DNA of 64,000 nt from Zasmidium citrigriseum (GCA_002786025.1 NHNW01000015.1:434001-498000); one strand, 5' to 3'. Counted from the stretch's first letter, positions 23,481 through 35,265 are shown. Notes: a model not told the origin generated them from the letters alone. Translations and numbers: made by a program.

Positions 23481-24402
23481 TCAACCAGCTAACTCAACTC
23501 GCTGGGGTGCATCTTCAAGCTCAGACATTGGACGTGGACTCGCGACTTCGGGTGCTTCTGACTTGCTCTTAGACATGGTCGGTGCCGGGCGAAAGATCTT
23601 ATGTGTATCCGCCCCCGAGACTTCCTGTGTCTTTTCTGGACTTTGATCGTCCACAAATCCCTGAGATGGTTCCGAGGATCTTCTCTTGCGCCAGCGCAGG
23701 AAGAATATGATTCCTGCTATGAGGATAACACCCCCTACGACACCGCCAACCGCGCCGCCAATGATCGGTCCTTCGTCTTTGGACGACGGGATCGTCGTGG
23801 GCGAAGACGACGAGGTCGCCGATGAGATCACCAGAACTCACGGTCAGCTCCCAAGCATATTATCGTCGGGTCTGAAAACTTACAGTGGAAAATCGCAAAC
23901 TCGAAGTCACAGTGGCGGTACAACTCGCAACACCAGGCACAGTATCCGTCGCCCCTATCGTAACAGCAGTCGATATCCCGAGATCGGTCACTTGCTGCGC
24001 TCGCAAAACAATCTGATCGCCGCCCGGCACGGTGAAGTTGTTATCGGCACATTCGTCGCCGGAGCAGGCCCAAGTTGCTGGATCGCCAGGCGCGCAGAGA
24101 GTCAAGGGCCAGCCGTTCGTTGGGGAGTAGCCTTTACAGGGATTGTTACATGGCTTGCCCCAGGAGGGATCAGTGCAGGTTCCAATTCCATAGACGCCAT
24201 GGTGTAGGCATAAGCCGTTGTCGAGGCAGTAGTCGTACGCGCCGCAACAGGCGGATGTCCCCCCTGAGGAATCACACGGGACGTCGTCTTGGGCGATTGT
24301 TGAGCCGTCGGCGTAGTAGCATGTTGCGGATGTGAGGGAGGAGAACAGTAGAACGAGCTGAAGGACGAGCTGGAGGGTTCGATTAGGAGAAAAGTCGACC
24401 AT
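23481..24402 (-). CDS. Secreted Cys-rich, single-pass surface protein (Mid2-like architecture); splice unresolved
   Basis: Exon 1 runs 24402..23884 (173 codons): a signal peptide (residues ~7-24), then a Cys-rich outer domain with CDSSGGTSACCGAYDYCLD and a further eight or so Cys spaced as in many fungal surface proteins. Exon 2 (up to 23836, ending 23481) encodes GPIIGGAVGGVVGG and a membrane helix followed by the basic stop-transfer RWRKRR and an acidic/Ser-rich tail. The donor GTAAGT at 23883 is strong, but no canonical AG acceptor restores the frame of the membrane exon: the only nearby one (CGTGAG at 23837) is off by one phase. Read straight through, exon 1 ends after about 10 extra codons. 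The function is unknown; sensor or wall-linked roles are inference. Confidence 0.7.
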
Positions 24403-24906
24403 CGTTGCGGTGAAGATATCGCAAAGTGGACAGGCTGTGTTACCAGGGGACAGCTGCACCGCTTTATAAGTCACTGAAGCAGCTGCACCCTCGGGCGATG
24501 TGAAGTTTGATGTCGAGGCTCTACCCTCATTCCGCAGGCCGTGGAGCGTTTGATGTATCTTGACAGCAAGTTGACGACATGTTCGACCCGTTTTGTGAAG
24601 ACTCGAAGTTGTGACCTATCAGACAGTCGGTGGCGTTCGATAGCTTCAATCCTCAGCCTTTCGCGCTGCATTGTGGCTGCTCGTGGGCAATCGAGACAAG
24701 ACGACGCCTGCAGCAAGACTGCAGCCATAGCCGCGACCACGGCACGACAGGCTTCGACCTCGGTTTGTGGACGAAAGAAGCACCAGGGAGTATGCGAGCA
24801 AACGACGCCAGGGCTTGAACAACAACTCATTTCTTCCAAGACACTGTTTCAAGACAGATAAAAGCTACAAGTGACACGGCCCTACTCACTCCCTCGTCCA
24901 AGGATC
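24403..24906. other. Intergenic region downstream of Sec8
   Basis: This 504-bp gap combines the promoter of the Cys-rich surface protein and the 3' UTR of Sec8. A minus-strand ORF at 24471-24839 has no protein-like features and overlaps similar-length ORFs on the other strand. Confidence 0.45.
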
Positions 24907-27900
24907 CTATCCACACTTCGCCACAGCATCCTCAACACCCCCCTCCGCACCATCCCTCTGCGGATCAAAAGTCAACCTGACCAGCGCTTTACGATCCTCA
25001 ATGGCATAAGCCTGTTTCGAGCCCTCACTAAGAATACTCCTCACATCGGTCATATTATAGAATCTAGCCGCATACTCCAGATTCGCGTCCTGCTGCATCG
25101 CCTGCTTGAGTTTCTGCTGTAGGACTAGAATATTCAAGCCCATGCGGTCGCTGCCGTATTTGTCTAGGGCTTGGATGCAGCCGAGGAGGGAGACCATGGC
25201 GTTGTTCGCGAGGGTGTCGAGGTGGGCTGTGAGGAAGTCGTAGTGGATTTCGAGGAGGTTGGAGGAGATGACGGCTTCGTATGTGCCCAGTGAGGATGAG
25301 AGATTGATGATTGCTGGGTCGGGGTCGTTGTATGGCTGACCGAGGGCGTAGGTGGTGTCCATGGCTGTGTAGATGCCGTGGAGGAGTTGGAGGCGCAGGT
25401 CGATATGCAACGTGCGGAGGATAAGGGATGACAGCTCGTTGAATGAAGCGATGACTGCGTCAAAGCCGGCGGCAGTTTGCGGGTCGAGAGGGAGGTATGG
25501 GTTGGTTGGTGCGTTGTTGACGTTGAAGTTCTGTGTCCAGCGGCGGCGGTCGTGAGATTGCATGCTTGCGGAGTCGACAGCGCGTGGTGAGATGTAGCGG
25601 AGCTGTTGACATCTCGAGGCTAGCCATTTCATGCTCACTTGGAGTGTGCAGAGCGCAGCGAGGGCTTTTCGATCGTTGATGAGATCAGCTTCCTCAAGTG
25701 TCTTGGTCTTGATCGTCTTCAAGAGCAAAGCGGTCTCCTTCTCTGCCAGGACGATAGCTTCTTCTTTGCTGGCCTTGGTGAGGTCAATCACGACCTGGTT
25801 GATGTCGCCTGATGTGGCCAATTGTGCAGCCAACCGCATCCTGACCGTCCCTTCTTGTTCTACCTGAGCTCTTTGAAGTAGACTCTTCGACCAGTTGTAA
25901 CACTTGTCGTAGTATGACCGCATCTGGGTGATAACCAGCTGGCTGAAGCTCTGGTCATGGGGAAGACTATCCAGCATGACGCAGAAAGCCTCGATCATGT
26001 CGAAGAAGCGCGCTGTGCCCTTAAAGATGGGTCGTTGTGCGAGACCTTGCCACTTTTCGTGTGCTTGGAAGGCGTCCATCTCGCTCGTTGCCCGACCACA
26101 GAAATCGAGAAGCGTCTCCTCCAATTGCGGGTAGAAGACGTTGATCAGGAAGTCATCGAGGAAGGACGTCAGTGTGCTGGACACCACGCCAGAGTGTGGA
26201 GGCACTACCTCCTTCAGTCTCGTCAGGAAGTCGAGGGAGGGCTTAAGAAGAATACCCATGTTGAAAACACTGGGTTCGACCAGGAGTTTGTGGCCAGTAG
26301 CGGAGACGTCAGTCACGACATCACGGTTCTGTTTTGTATCCCGTGCATTGTTGCCGACAAGTCCAGGTACCGACTGCTTGAGGATGAACTCAAGGTCTTC
26401 TCGTTCTGACGCAAGCTCGTTGGCCTTCGTGTCCACGTCAGACATCTTGAAGATTCTTCGATTTCGATCGCGAGGCTGCGGTCTGAAGATGTTCGCGGTA
26501 GCATCCTTGTCCTGCCGTGAGCGATGACCAAGGTTGCCATTAGTCGCCAGGTGATCGTGTAATAACGAACGAATCTCACTCTGCAATAGCTTCCATAGCT
26601 CACGGAAGCTACGGTTGAGCGCAGGGTCTTCGTATTCGTCTCGCTTGATGATGGCGGCAGTGACATCGTGCAAGACCCGATGACCTTCAGCGATGGCCTC
26701 GTATTTGGCATATAATGTGGTAAGGAGGTCCTCAAGAGTTTCGGCGCGTTCAGCATCTGGTCCAGCATTTAGACCAGCGGTCTTGCGTTGATTTCTTGCT
26801 GCGTTACGCATGATTGATGGATGCCGCTGTTCCACTTCTCGATGTGATCTCTCCACGACTGTGAAGAGCTCGACTGGTAGACGGTGTTCGATCTGGTCGA
26901 CAGCCACGTCTAGCCGGACCATCTTGTTCAGAGACTCGACGAGCAGTTGGATGTAGTAGAAGGTGTCCGACTCTGGGTTTCTAGTGGTGTCCTCCAGCAT
27001 TGGCTTGGAGCCATCGAACATGTCCAGAAAGGCGTGCATTGCGCGCTCGCCATCGTCCATGCCCGGATTGGCAGAGTCTCGTTTCATGTGCGACTTCCAT
27101 CTCTCTTCACAGTAAGGACTCTTGAGGTAGAGATGGTTGTGGAGCTCCTCAATCAAGATGTCGGTAAGGGAGTGCTCCTGATTTCCGAGATACACGCGCA
27201 AGTCGCTGAGAGCACCGATCTCTTCCATTTCAGGCTTTCGAATCAAGCGCAATGCTTCTTGGAGGGTGTCGACAGCTCCTAGGAAGCGCTTCTCGGATAT
27301 TTGAGCCTCCAGTTGCTCAGGGACCTGCTGCAGCTGCTCTATGGTACCCAGAACTTGCAGCATCTGGTCGTAGCTTTGACTGCTCTGCGCAAACGCCTTC
27401 AACTCTGGCTTTCCGGTCGCCAGACTGCCCTTGGCTTGCACGAGTCCATCGCGGAGAGTGCGTACTCGCAGCTGTGAGGCATGGATGGCAGCTTGGATCT
27501 TATGGAAGGTGCCGATACTGCTGTTGAAACCTTGGTGATGCTGGTTGACAATGACTTTGAGGGCATTCTGCAGCTGCTTGTGCGCTTCTTTAAATTGGTC
27601 GTATTGGTCCGCGAGTCCCAGTGAAGAGTTGTCCATCAATTGGAGGGCGACCTTGACGGCGATGCAATTGTCGTCGGCCATGAAGGACCATTGCTGCTCG
27701 ATATAGCGCAGAATATCTAGCCAATTTGTGAGCGTCACTTCGCCGCTGGGGAGCGCCACCCGGGGAGGCATCGGCGCGGACATGTTGGTGGATAATAAAT
27801 GGGTAGTGCGGGGAGAAGATGTGGTTTGGCAAGTGTGTGGAAAGCGGGGTGGTTGTGATTTTTGGCATTCACTGACCTTCTACCTGCCCGCTTGCGGGCC

Positions 27901-28156
27901 CATATCGCGCACCTCCTGGCCTGCTTCTGCTTCTGCTTTGGCTATGATCGAAATCCCTGCTTCTTCTGTACGCATGTCCTCTGTCTAGCCGCGCCGGGCC
28001 TGATACTGCTGACGTCCCAAACCCTCCATATCCCGTAGGACCTCTTGAACGACTCCTTTCAGCATCACTAGTCTCCCGGCTACTCGTCTCGAACTCGAAG
28101 CGATTCAGGGCGTCGTTGCCATTTAGGTATCCGTTCTGCTGCCTCATCCAAGACAT
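24907..28156 (-). CDS. sec8: Exocyst complex component Sec8
   Basis: Two exons, 28156..27877 and 27716..24907, give 1,029 residues. I place a 160-bp intron with donor GTCAGT and acceptor GGCTAG so that the Arg/Ser-rich N-terminal exon (RSRDFDHSQSRSRSRPGG) joins as GQVEDILRYIEQQW. An ATG inside that intron (27783) opens the same downstream frame and is the likely false start of a one-exon model. The conserved Sec8 block follows: VALQLMDNSSLG, HKQLQNALKVIVNQHHQGFN, IGTFHKIQAAIHASQLRVR. The rest is all-helical rod, as in exocyst subunits. Sec8 tethers secretory vesicles to the plasma membrane at growing tips together with Sec3/5/6/10/15 and Exo70/84. It is divergent from Ctr9. Confidence 0.9.
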
Positions 28157-28653
28157 GGCAGGCACGAGCTGTCCTACGGCAGGCTCGGATCGTCATCTAT
28201 CGACGGCGCATCATCGTTCTTTCCCGACGACTATGGATCTGGAAAGGGCGACCAATGTGAAACAAAGATTACAGATATTGTGAAAGTAGATGGGAGAGCA
28301 TATGGTCGTCGCGACAAGTGAATGCGTAGCCCTGAGGTCCATCAAGCGGCTCTGCGGGAAGTCAATCTGGGGTGCATCGTGCCCGAGAGTGGCCCGTGCC
28401 TCAGCCCGAAGCGCGACAATCGGCTCGCATCTTTCTGGACCTTTGCTGCTGGCAGGAAACATTGCTACCAACCGTCGAACACGGCCCCATCATCACCGTC
28501 GAGACCACCAAGTCCACGACACCGAGCCGACGACATCGCCTCGTATGAAATGCGGCCCTGAGCTCCACCAGCACCAGGACAAAGGGAGCCAGTCCTGTCC
28601 TCAACAACTCTCACATGCGCTGAGCTTTCGCCAACTCTAATACCACCGCCATT
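28157..28653. promoter_or_regulatory. Divergent promoter region, Sec8 / Ctr9
   Basis: 497 bp separate two divergent housekeeping start codons. No specific site is recognised; the stretch is GC-balanced, with CT/CA-rich sequence just before the Ctr9 start. Confidence 0.5.
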
Positions 28654-31600
28654 ATGGCTGCTGTCGCGAACGGCTACACAAACGGCGTCAATGGCCACTC
28701 GAGCCACTCGTCGTTCGAGCGCTTTGCCGATGTACCGGATGTCATTGACGTGCCGGTCGGCGACGATTTGGTCAACATCGACACCACTCAAGACGTCGAC
28801 GACATTGAAGAGCTGTGCGGGTTGCTGGAGACTGAGAACATTGCACGCAGCTACTGGGTCACCATATCTCTCGCATACGTCAAGCAGAAACATGTGGACC
28901 TGGCAATCGACCTGCTCAAGAGAGCGCACGAGATCATGCGACAGGGGAAATCCGAGGACCGCTTGAGCATTCTGTCCTGTCTGGCCTGGATGTACGTGTG
29001 GAAGTCTCGAAGAGCTCTGCGACAAAAGCCCCCGAATGCGGACCCAGAGGAAAAGACCAAGGAGGAATGGTTGGTGGCCGCGACCGGTATTCTCAATGAT
29101 GCCTCGAGGATAAACCCATCATACGCCCCGCTCTATCTCGCAAGAGGGACCGTAAATCTGCTGCGCGCTCCTCTCAATCCTCCCAAGAAGTCTGAGTATC
29201 TGCGACAAGCGTCCAAGTGCTTTGACGATGCGTATAGAGCGTCAGGTGGTAAGAACCTGATGGCCATTTTGGGAAAAGCCAGAGTTCAGTTCTCTGGGGG
29301 CAAGTTCCAGGAAGCCTATGTGCTGTACCAACAGATCCTGGAACGAGCTCCAGATATGATTGACCCAGACCCACGAATTGGCATTGGAGCGTGTCTCTGG
29401 CAGCTCGGCCACAAGGAACACGCCAAAGAGGCCTGGGAGCGGGCTTTGCAGCTCAACGAGAAGTCGAAAGCAGCGAACATCCTTCTCGGCCTGTACTACC
29501 TTCAGCAAACCAGCAACCACCATCCAAACGACGCCGAGTTCCGTTCACTATATCAGAAGGCCATGACGACCTACACGCAGACCGCTTTCAAGCTCGACGA
29601 TATGCAGCCACTCACATGCGTTACCTTTGGTGGCTATTTCCTCCTGAGGAAGACTTGGGCCAATGTCGAACGACTTGCGAGACGAGCTCAAGATTACACC
29701 GACATCAGTGCTGTGGCCAGTGACGCGTGGTACTTGCTTGCGAGGAAGGAACACAATCAAGGTAATAATGGTCCAGCCTCAGACATGTACCAGAGGTCAG
29801 ACCAGGCTCGCGGAAATGGTGATCCTGGTTATGTCCCTGCCAAGTTTGGAACCGCGCAAATGAAGACATTGGCACAGGACTACGATGGAGCCAAATTCCA
29901 GCTTGAGAAGATACTCAGCGCAAACAAGAGCGTGGAGGTCATGACTTTGCTGGGTGTCTTACATGCCGAGGATGTCTTTGCAAGCCAAGCAGCAGGCTCA
30001 AAAGACGACAAGAGCGATGCTCGCAAGAAGGCTATCGGCCTTCTCGAGCAAGTTCGAGTGGCGTGGAAAGACTCCAAGAAGAAGATTGCACCCGATTCTG
30101 CCGTTCTGCTCAACCTGGCAAGACTCTATGAGCTGGATCAGCCCGACAAGGCATTGGCTTGTCTTCAGCAAGTCGAACAAATGGAGCTTGACGAGATCTC
30201 GGATGATGACCTGCCGGAAGAGTTCGAGGGCGATGAGGTCGCGAGGCGAGATGCCAAGCGCAACATGCTCAGTCCTCAACTGCTGAACAACATTGGCTGC
30301 TTCTTCTTCCAGGCCGAGAAGCTTCCCTCAGCTCGAGAATATTTCCAGTCAGCCCTCAGATCTAGTGTGTCAATCCAGAACAAGGACGAGTCAAACGATA
30401 CTGATGCGCTGGTCACTACCATCAGCTACAACCTTGGACGGACTTACGAGGCGGAAGGACTCGAGAAGGAGGCAGAAGACATCTACAACGGTCTCTTGGC
30501 GCGTCATCCCGACTACATCGAGGCCAACACTCGCCGTGCTTATATCGCACTTCAGACGAATCCTGCAGAAGGCGCCGAAAAGGTCAAACAACTACTCGAT
30601 GCAGACCCTGCCAACCTGGACATTCGCGCGTTGTACGGGTGGTACATCAACAAGACCAAGAAGAAGACACTTGCGCTGCAGGACGATCAGGAACAGCGGC
30701 ATTACAAGCATACTCTGATTTCGTACGACAAACACGACGTCTACTCGCTAACGGGAATGGGAAATCTGAACCTTACCATTGCGCGAGAAATGCCGAAGGC
30801 GACTGACCAGCACAAAGAGAGGCGAGCCAGGATGTACATGCGAGCGGTTGAGTTTTTCGACAAGGTCCTGACCCTGGATCCAAAGAACGCTTTTGCCGCA
30901 CAAGGCATGGGTATCGCCTTGGTAGAGGACAAGAGGGACACCAGCGGCGGCATCCAAATCTTCTCCAAGGTACGCGAGAGCATCAAGGACGCCTCTGTCC
31001 ACATCAACCTCGGCCATGTGTTTTGCGAGATGAAGCAATTCACCCGCTCGATCGAGAACTACGAGCTGGCCCTCCAGAAGTCTCGGGAGAAGGATCCTCA
31101 GATCATGACATGCCTTGGTCGTGTATGGCTTCTGCGCGGCAGAGCCGAGAAGAACATCGAATACTTCAAGACCAGTCTGGAGCTCTCTCGACAAGCCCTG
31201 GAGATGGCACCCGAAAACCTGGACTTCCGATGGAATGTGGCCTACGTGCAGTCGCAGCTTGCCCAGCAGATGATCTCCCAACCCGAGGTGAACAAGTCTC
31301 TGGCCGATGTCGAGACTTCACTCAAAGACCTGCTCGAAGCGATCGACACGTTCCTTTACATCGCGAAACATGCCCCTGGGGAGCTTTTCCACGCAGGCGA
31401 GCTCGAATCGCGTGCAAACATGGGTCGGAACACCACGGTTGGTCAGCTCCAGAAGGCCATCGAGAGACAAGCCGAATACGAGCGGAAGAACGCCACTCGT
31501 CTCGAAGAAGCTCGTAAGCGTCGCGAAGAAGAGATTCGGAAGAGAGACGAGGCTAAGAAGGCCGAGGAGGCGGCCGCCGAAGCAGAGAGGAAGAAGGTCA

Positions 31601-32211
31601 AAGAGGAGCGTGACCGCATGATGGAGCAAGACCGAGAACTCATCGCCCGCCGCCTGGAAGAGGAGAAGGCGCGGGAGGAGGCCGAGTACACCACAGATCC
31701 GGATACAGGCGAGCGCAAGAAGCGGGAGCGGAAACCTAAAGAGAAGCGACAGAAGCGGAAGAAGAAGGGCGAGGACTCCGACACCGAAGACGGCACAGGG
31801 GACGAAGGCGCCAAGCGCAGCCGTCCTCGCTCTCGAAATGCCAGCGCTCCTGCCAGCGATGGCGAAGCACCGCGAAAGAAGAAGAAGAGAAGACTCGAGC
31901 GTAAGGGTCAGGCTGTTAAGAGCTCCAAGTACAAGTCCGCCGAGACGATTGAGGATTCGGATGAGGACGATGATGCTGGTATCCAGCCTGCCGCACGGTC
32001 AGACGATGTCGAGACTCCTGGGGCGGCGAGCACGCCGGGGCCTGTGGATGATGACATGGCGGATGGAGGGGATGAGGATGAAGAAGCGGCTGTGTCGCGG
32101 CCTTCGCAGCGAAAGAAGCGTGTCCTTGATGACGATGATGAGGATGAGGATGTCGCCACGCCGGACGATGGGCCTACGGCTGCTGGGGACTCTGATCATG
32201 GTGGTGATTAG
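28654..32211 (+). CDS. ctr9: Paf1-complex subunit Ctr9 (TPR protein)
   Basis: One exon, 1,185 residues. After a short Gly/Asn-rich start comes the family block IDTTQDVDDIEELCGLLETE, then arrays of tetratricopeptide repeats through residue ~950 (for example INPSYAPLYLARGTVNLLRA, LNNIGCFFFQAEKLPSAREY and VHINLGHVFCEMKQFTRSIE). A long charged coiled coil and a Lys/Glu/Asp-rich tail finish the protein. Ctr9 is the scaffold of the Paf1 complex, which travels with RNA polymerase II and promotes H2B ubiquitylation and H3K4/K36 methylation. Length, repeats and the charged tail match fungal Ctr9 (Tpr1 in fission yeast). The acidic tail overlaps runs of AAG and GAT codons, not a repeat element. Confidence 0.94.
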   Translation: MAAVANGYTNGVNGHSSHSSFERFADVPDVIDVPVGDDLVNIDTTQDVDDIEELCGLLETENIARSYWVTISLAYVKQKHVDLAIDLLKRAHEIMRQGKSEDRLSILSCLAWMYVWKSRRALRQKPPNADPEEKTKEEWLVAATGILNDASRINPSYAPLYLARGTVNLLRAPLNPPKKSEYLRQASKCFDDAYRASGGKNLMAILGKARVQFSGGKFQEAYVLYQQILERAPDMIDPDPRIGIGACLWQLGHKEHAKEAWERALQLNEKSKAANILLGLYYLQQTSNHHPNDAEFRSLYQKAMTTYTQTAFKLDDMQPLTCVTFGGYFLLRKTWANVERLARRAQDYTDISAVASDAWYLLARKEHNQGNNGPASDMYQRSDQARGNGDPGYVPAKFGTAQMKTLAQDYDGAKFQLEKILSANKSVEVMTLLGVLHAEDVFASQAAGSKDDKSDARKKAIGLLEQVRVAWKDSKKKIAPDSAVLLNLARLYELDQPDKALACLQQVEQMELDEISDDDLPEEFEGDEVARRDAKRNMLSPQLLNNIGCFFFQAEKLPSAREYFQSALRSSVSIQNKDESNDTDALVTTISYNLGRTYEAEGLEKEAEDIYNGLLARHPDYIEANTRRAYIALQTNPAEGAEKVKQLLDADPANLDIRALYGWYINKTKKKTLALQDDQEQRHYKHTLISYDKHDVYSLTGMGNLNLTIAREMPKATDQHKERRARMYMRAVEFFDKVLTLDPKNAFAAQGMGIALVEDKRDTSGGIQIFSKVRESIKDASVHINLGHVFCEMKQFTRSIENYELALQKSREKDPQIMTCLGRVWLLRGRAEKNIEYFKTSLELSRQALEMAPENLDFRWNVAYVQSQLAQQMISQPEVNKSLADVETSLKDLLEAIDTFLYIAKHAPGELFHAGELESRANMGRNTTVGQLQKAIERQAEYERKNATRLEEARKRREEEIRKRDEAKKAEEAAAEAERKKVKEERDRMMEQDRELIARRLEEEKAREEAEYTTDPDTGERKKRERKPKEKRQKRKKKGEDSDTEDGTGDEGAKRSRPRSRNASAPASDGEAPRKKKKRRLERKGQAVKSSKYKSAETIEDSDEDDDAGIQPAARSDDVETPGAASTPGPVDDDMADGGDEDEEAAVSRPSQRKKRVLDDDDEDEDVATPDDGPTAAGDSDHGGD

Positions 32212-32772
32212 ATTTGCTCTTCTTCGTTTTCTCCGAATCTTTGTCTGCACCACCAGTAGTCTTCTAGTAGCATAGCGTTGTGTCCAGTGTCCAGTCTAGA
32301 ATCAATTCAGAAAAGCAGAGCTTGATCCATGTATTTTAGCGTCATATCTCCTGTCCTCTTTTACCCGCGGTGTAGGCGTTCCCCTCGCAAACCCTGACAC
32401 GCACAAGAAGCAGTACTTGTTTCCATCTGGAACCTATGAAGAAGAGCTCATAGATGTTTGTTTTGAACTGGTTCTTCAAATTATACCTTCGATATGTCCA
32501 AAGAATACACACCTTTTGTGAAGAAATGGTAAAATGAACACTCTACTCCAAATCAACATACCTGCTTCCAGCGCAGGTTGGGCATCCCCTCTTCCCTGTC
32601 ATCGTCCTCGCCCAACCCGACATCTATCGTCAAACGCCACAGTGCCATGCCCTTATCTGTCCTCGATGTATTCCTACAGGCCCCCTTTTGACGCCATTCG
32701 CGCTTCAATGGTATATAAACGCTTGTTCTAAAAGTCTCGAGAATCTCGCGACGCAATGCTGTCCATCTCTTT
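32212..32772. other. Convergent intergenic space, Ctr9 / GDP-mannose transporter
   Basis: This 561-bp gap holds two facing 3' UTRs. It is AT-richer than the genes. The small ORF at 32534 has no coding character. Confidence 0.5.
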
Positions 32773-34038
32773 TCATGACTTGAGCGAGTCGCGCATACTT
32801 TGCGAGCTCGCGCTGGTTGTTGGGAGTGTAGTCTTAGCTTCTTTATCCTTTCCTTGCCAGATCTTGGCAACTGCATAGACGATACCCGAGACGAAACCGA
32901 CGAAGATGGCGGAGACGGAGGCGAGCGTGACGGGGGCGTCGAAGAAGACGAGACCGGAGATGGCGATGGGGAGTTTGTTCAGGGCGCCGACCATGGAGTA
33001 GGTTGTGGAGGAGGTCGCGCGGACGGCCCAGGCGCTGGTGTAGGAGATGAAGATGCTGCTGAGGCCGGTGAAGATCATGGCGGCGATCATGGGGCTTTGG
33101 CGGCCGGGAGGGAAGTTGATGGCGAGGTTGGCGGAGGACCAGTCTTCGAGGAGGAGGGAGCCGATTAGGAGGATGGGGATGGAGAGGAGGTTGTTGTAGA
33201 ACATGGCTGGGAGGTGTTAGCAGAAGTCAATTTAGAAATGTAAGTTGACATACTGTCGAAGTCCTTGAAGTTGGTGAGCTTGATCCGTTTCCTCATGCCC
33301 AAGACGTATCCGGCAGAGCACAGACAGTTCATGGCCATCCAGATGTATCCCGCGTTCAAAGTCGCAATCTTCTCCGCCGCCTCGCCGGTAGTGCTGTCGC
33401 CGCCATAGGAAGCAAGAGCGTGGGTGATGTCTGCCCAAGCAGCAATGACACTGCTCAGCACCATGAGACCGAAACTCAGCAGTGCCATTCCCGTCACTGA
33501 TCCACCGAACCATAGCACCTCGCCGTATGCGATGAGGATAATTGTCAAGTTCTTGAAGATGGTGTAGACGGGGATGCTCAGAAATTGCAGGGCCTTGATG
33601 GAGGTGTAGATCATGCCGATGAGCAGGAGCGAGACGGGGAACCACTTGCGGGCTTCATCGGTGTTGAAGTCGCGGTAGGTGATGAGGCCCATGGCCTTGC
33701 CGGTGGAGATGGCTGCTATGCAGACGATCGACTGCGCACACTTGTCAGCGTCGCCTACATGCTGCTATATGTCCGTAACGTACCTGCACAGCCAGCAAGA
33801 AAAAGGTCAAGTTCCATCCTGTCCCGCTGACGCAGTATTTGTTCGCGACGGTCATGAGAATACTGCTCGCACAGTACGACAGAATGGCCAGCACGGGGCT
33901 GTTGAGATTGAGACCATTTTGAGGCGCCATGGGGGCGGGCGAGGGCGAGGGTCTCCGCGACTGCGATTCAAAGGTGCCGTTGGGCTGCTTGTCGCCGAGT
34001 TCGATGCTGAAGTCCCTTTTCTTGTCGTCGGCGCTCAT
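32773..34038 (-). CDS. vrg4: Golgi GDP-mannose transporter (Vrg4/GmtA)
   Basis: Three exons (34038..33784, 33731..33254, 33206..32773) give 388 residues; introns are 52 and 47 bp with donors GTACGT and GTATGT. The frame is open further upstream, but the ATG at 34038 gives the family-like start [17 protein letters not shown]. About ten membrane helices follow. Both nucleotide-sugar motifs known from yeast Vrg4 are intact: FYNN (247-250) and GALNK (318-322). The carrier exchanges cytosolic GDP-mannose for GMP in the Golgi and feeds mannosylation of proteins and sphingolipids. It is essential in most fungi. It is divergent from the Plp1-like gene. Confidence 0.95.
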
Positions 34039-34629
34039 GCTGCCACTGCCAGGGTGCAGCAGATACGGGTGCGGAGAGGGCGGAGGTGTCGCGCGCGAAG
34101 TAAGGGGGGATGCGCTCTTCCAAGGCCGGCTGGGACCCAACGAAGAGGACACGCCAACGAAGGTCGTCGTGGTGGGTGGTCGCTCTCCCACGCGGGAGAT
34201 TCGGTCGTTCTAGGATTGGTGATTATGGGATTGTTGAGGCGAGAGTCGTGGAAAGGAGAGCTGCTGGTCTTTGGTCGTTCAAAAGTTAGGGATCGCTGCT
34301 GCCGCCGTTGATTCGCTGGTGGATGTGCACGACGCGCACTCCTTCGCCGCAATCTGTGCCTCTGCAATTGATGGAAATACGGAGACGAACTAATTTTGGT
34401 CGACTTCGCCGGTGACTTGCAGGAGAATTGAATACAACTATACACACACGACACGGGGCTGATATCATCGCCGTCTGCCCACCTCCGAGGCATCTTTTCG
34501 CGACCGCCCTCGACATTGCGTGCAGAAAGCTTGTTTCTCACCGCGCGCTAGTCCAACGACACCTCCTCAACGACGCGGATCACCGAGGGCGATAACGACG
34601 TCTTATTTTCCACCAACTACGCGTACAGC
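34039..34629. promoter_or_regulatory. Divergent promoter region, Vrg4 / Plp1
   Basis: 591 bp lie between the two start codons. ORFs on both strands are chance. No motif is recognised. Confidence 0.5.
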
Positions 34630-35265
34630 ATGGCCTCCATCGACCCCAGCGTCGCCAAGGTGCTGGACAGCCGGAGGCCGACCCATGAGGAAGACGACGA
34701 GGATGCACTCATTGCCGAGCTCGAGGAGGAAGACGATGGCGCCTTTTCTGCTTTGCGAGAACGTCGTCTGGAGCAATTGCATGCGGAGATGTCGCGTGCC
34801 AAGTTGATGAAGGAGACTTCTCATGGCACTTATATGGAGATCAAGGACGAGAAGCAGCTGATGGATATTACGACTTCCACCAAGCTTTGCATCGTGCATT
34901 TCATGAAGCCTGATTTCAACCGCTGCCGGATTATGGACGAGAAGTTGGCTGTGTTGGCCGAGAAGCATTTCGATACTCGATTTGTGAGCATCAATGTCGA
35001 CAATGCGCCGTTTTTGGTGGTGAAGCTGGGGATTCAGGTCTTGCCGTGTGTTATTGCATTCAAGGATGGCGTCGGTCTTGACAGGATTATTGGGTTTGAA
35101 GGTGTTGGCCGCAAGCCAGATACCATCACGGCAAGCGAGTTGGAAGGTCGATTGCTGACCAGTGGCGTGCTGGTGCGGGCGAAGATGAATGAAGATGACG
35201 ACCGACGACGGGCCAAGCGAGAGCAAGAAAAGGCGGAGGATGAATATGATGATGATTGGGATTGA
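34630..35265 (+). CDS. plp1: Phosducin-like / TXNDC9-type thioredoxin-fold protein (Plp1)
   Basis: One exon, 211 residues. An acidic N-terminal helix (EEDDEDALIAELEEEDDGAF) is followed by the motif LRERRLEQLHAEM, typical of TXNDC9/Plp1, and by a thioredoxin fold (CIVHFMKPDFNRCRIMDEKL, RFVSINVDNAPFLVVKLGIQ, VLPCVIAFKDG). The active site lacks the CxxC pair, as in the family, so it is not a redox enzyme. Members bind the CCT chaperonin and help fold tubulin and actin. The C-terminus is highly charged (DEYDDDWD). Length equals the family norm. Confidence 0.92.
   Translation: MASIDPSVAKVLDSRRPTHEEDDEDALIAELEEEDDGAFSALRERRLEQLHAEMSRAKLMKETSHGTYMEIKDEKQLMDITTSTKLCIVHFMKPDFNRCRIMDEKLAVLAEKHFDTRFVSINVDNAPFLVVKLGIQVLPCVIAFKDGVGLDRIIGFEGVGRKPDTITASELEGRLLTSGVLVRAKMNEDDDRRRAKREQEKAEDEYDDDWD

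Noticed and set aside
24471..24839. 122-codon minus-strand ORF with several Cys
   Set aside because: No domain, ORFs of similar length on the other strand, and it lies in a promoter/UTR gap.
27717..27783. Start of Sec8 at 27783 (MSAPMPPRVALPSG) as a one-exon gene
   Set aside because: That ATG lies in the inferred intron; splicing gives the Arg/Ser-rich N-terminus and a smooth junction into the conserved block.
31480..32210. GA-rich repeats at the end of Ctr9 as a satellite
   Set aside because: They are codons of the charged C-terminal tail, in frame and typical of Ctr9.
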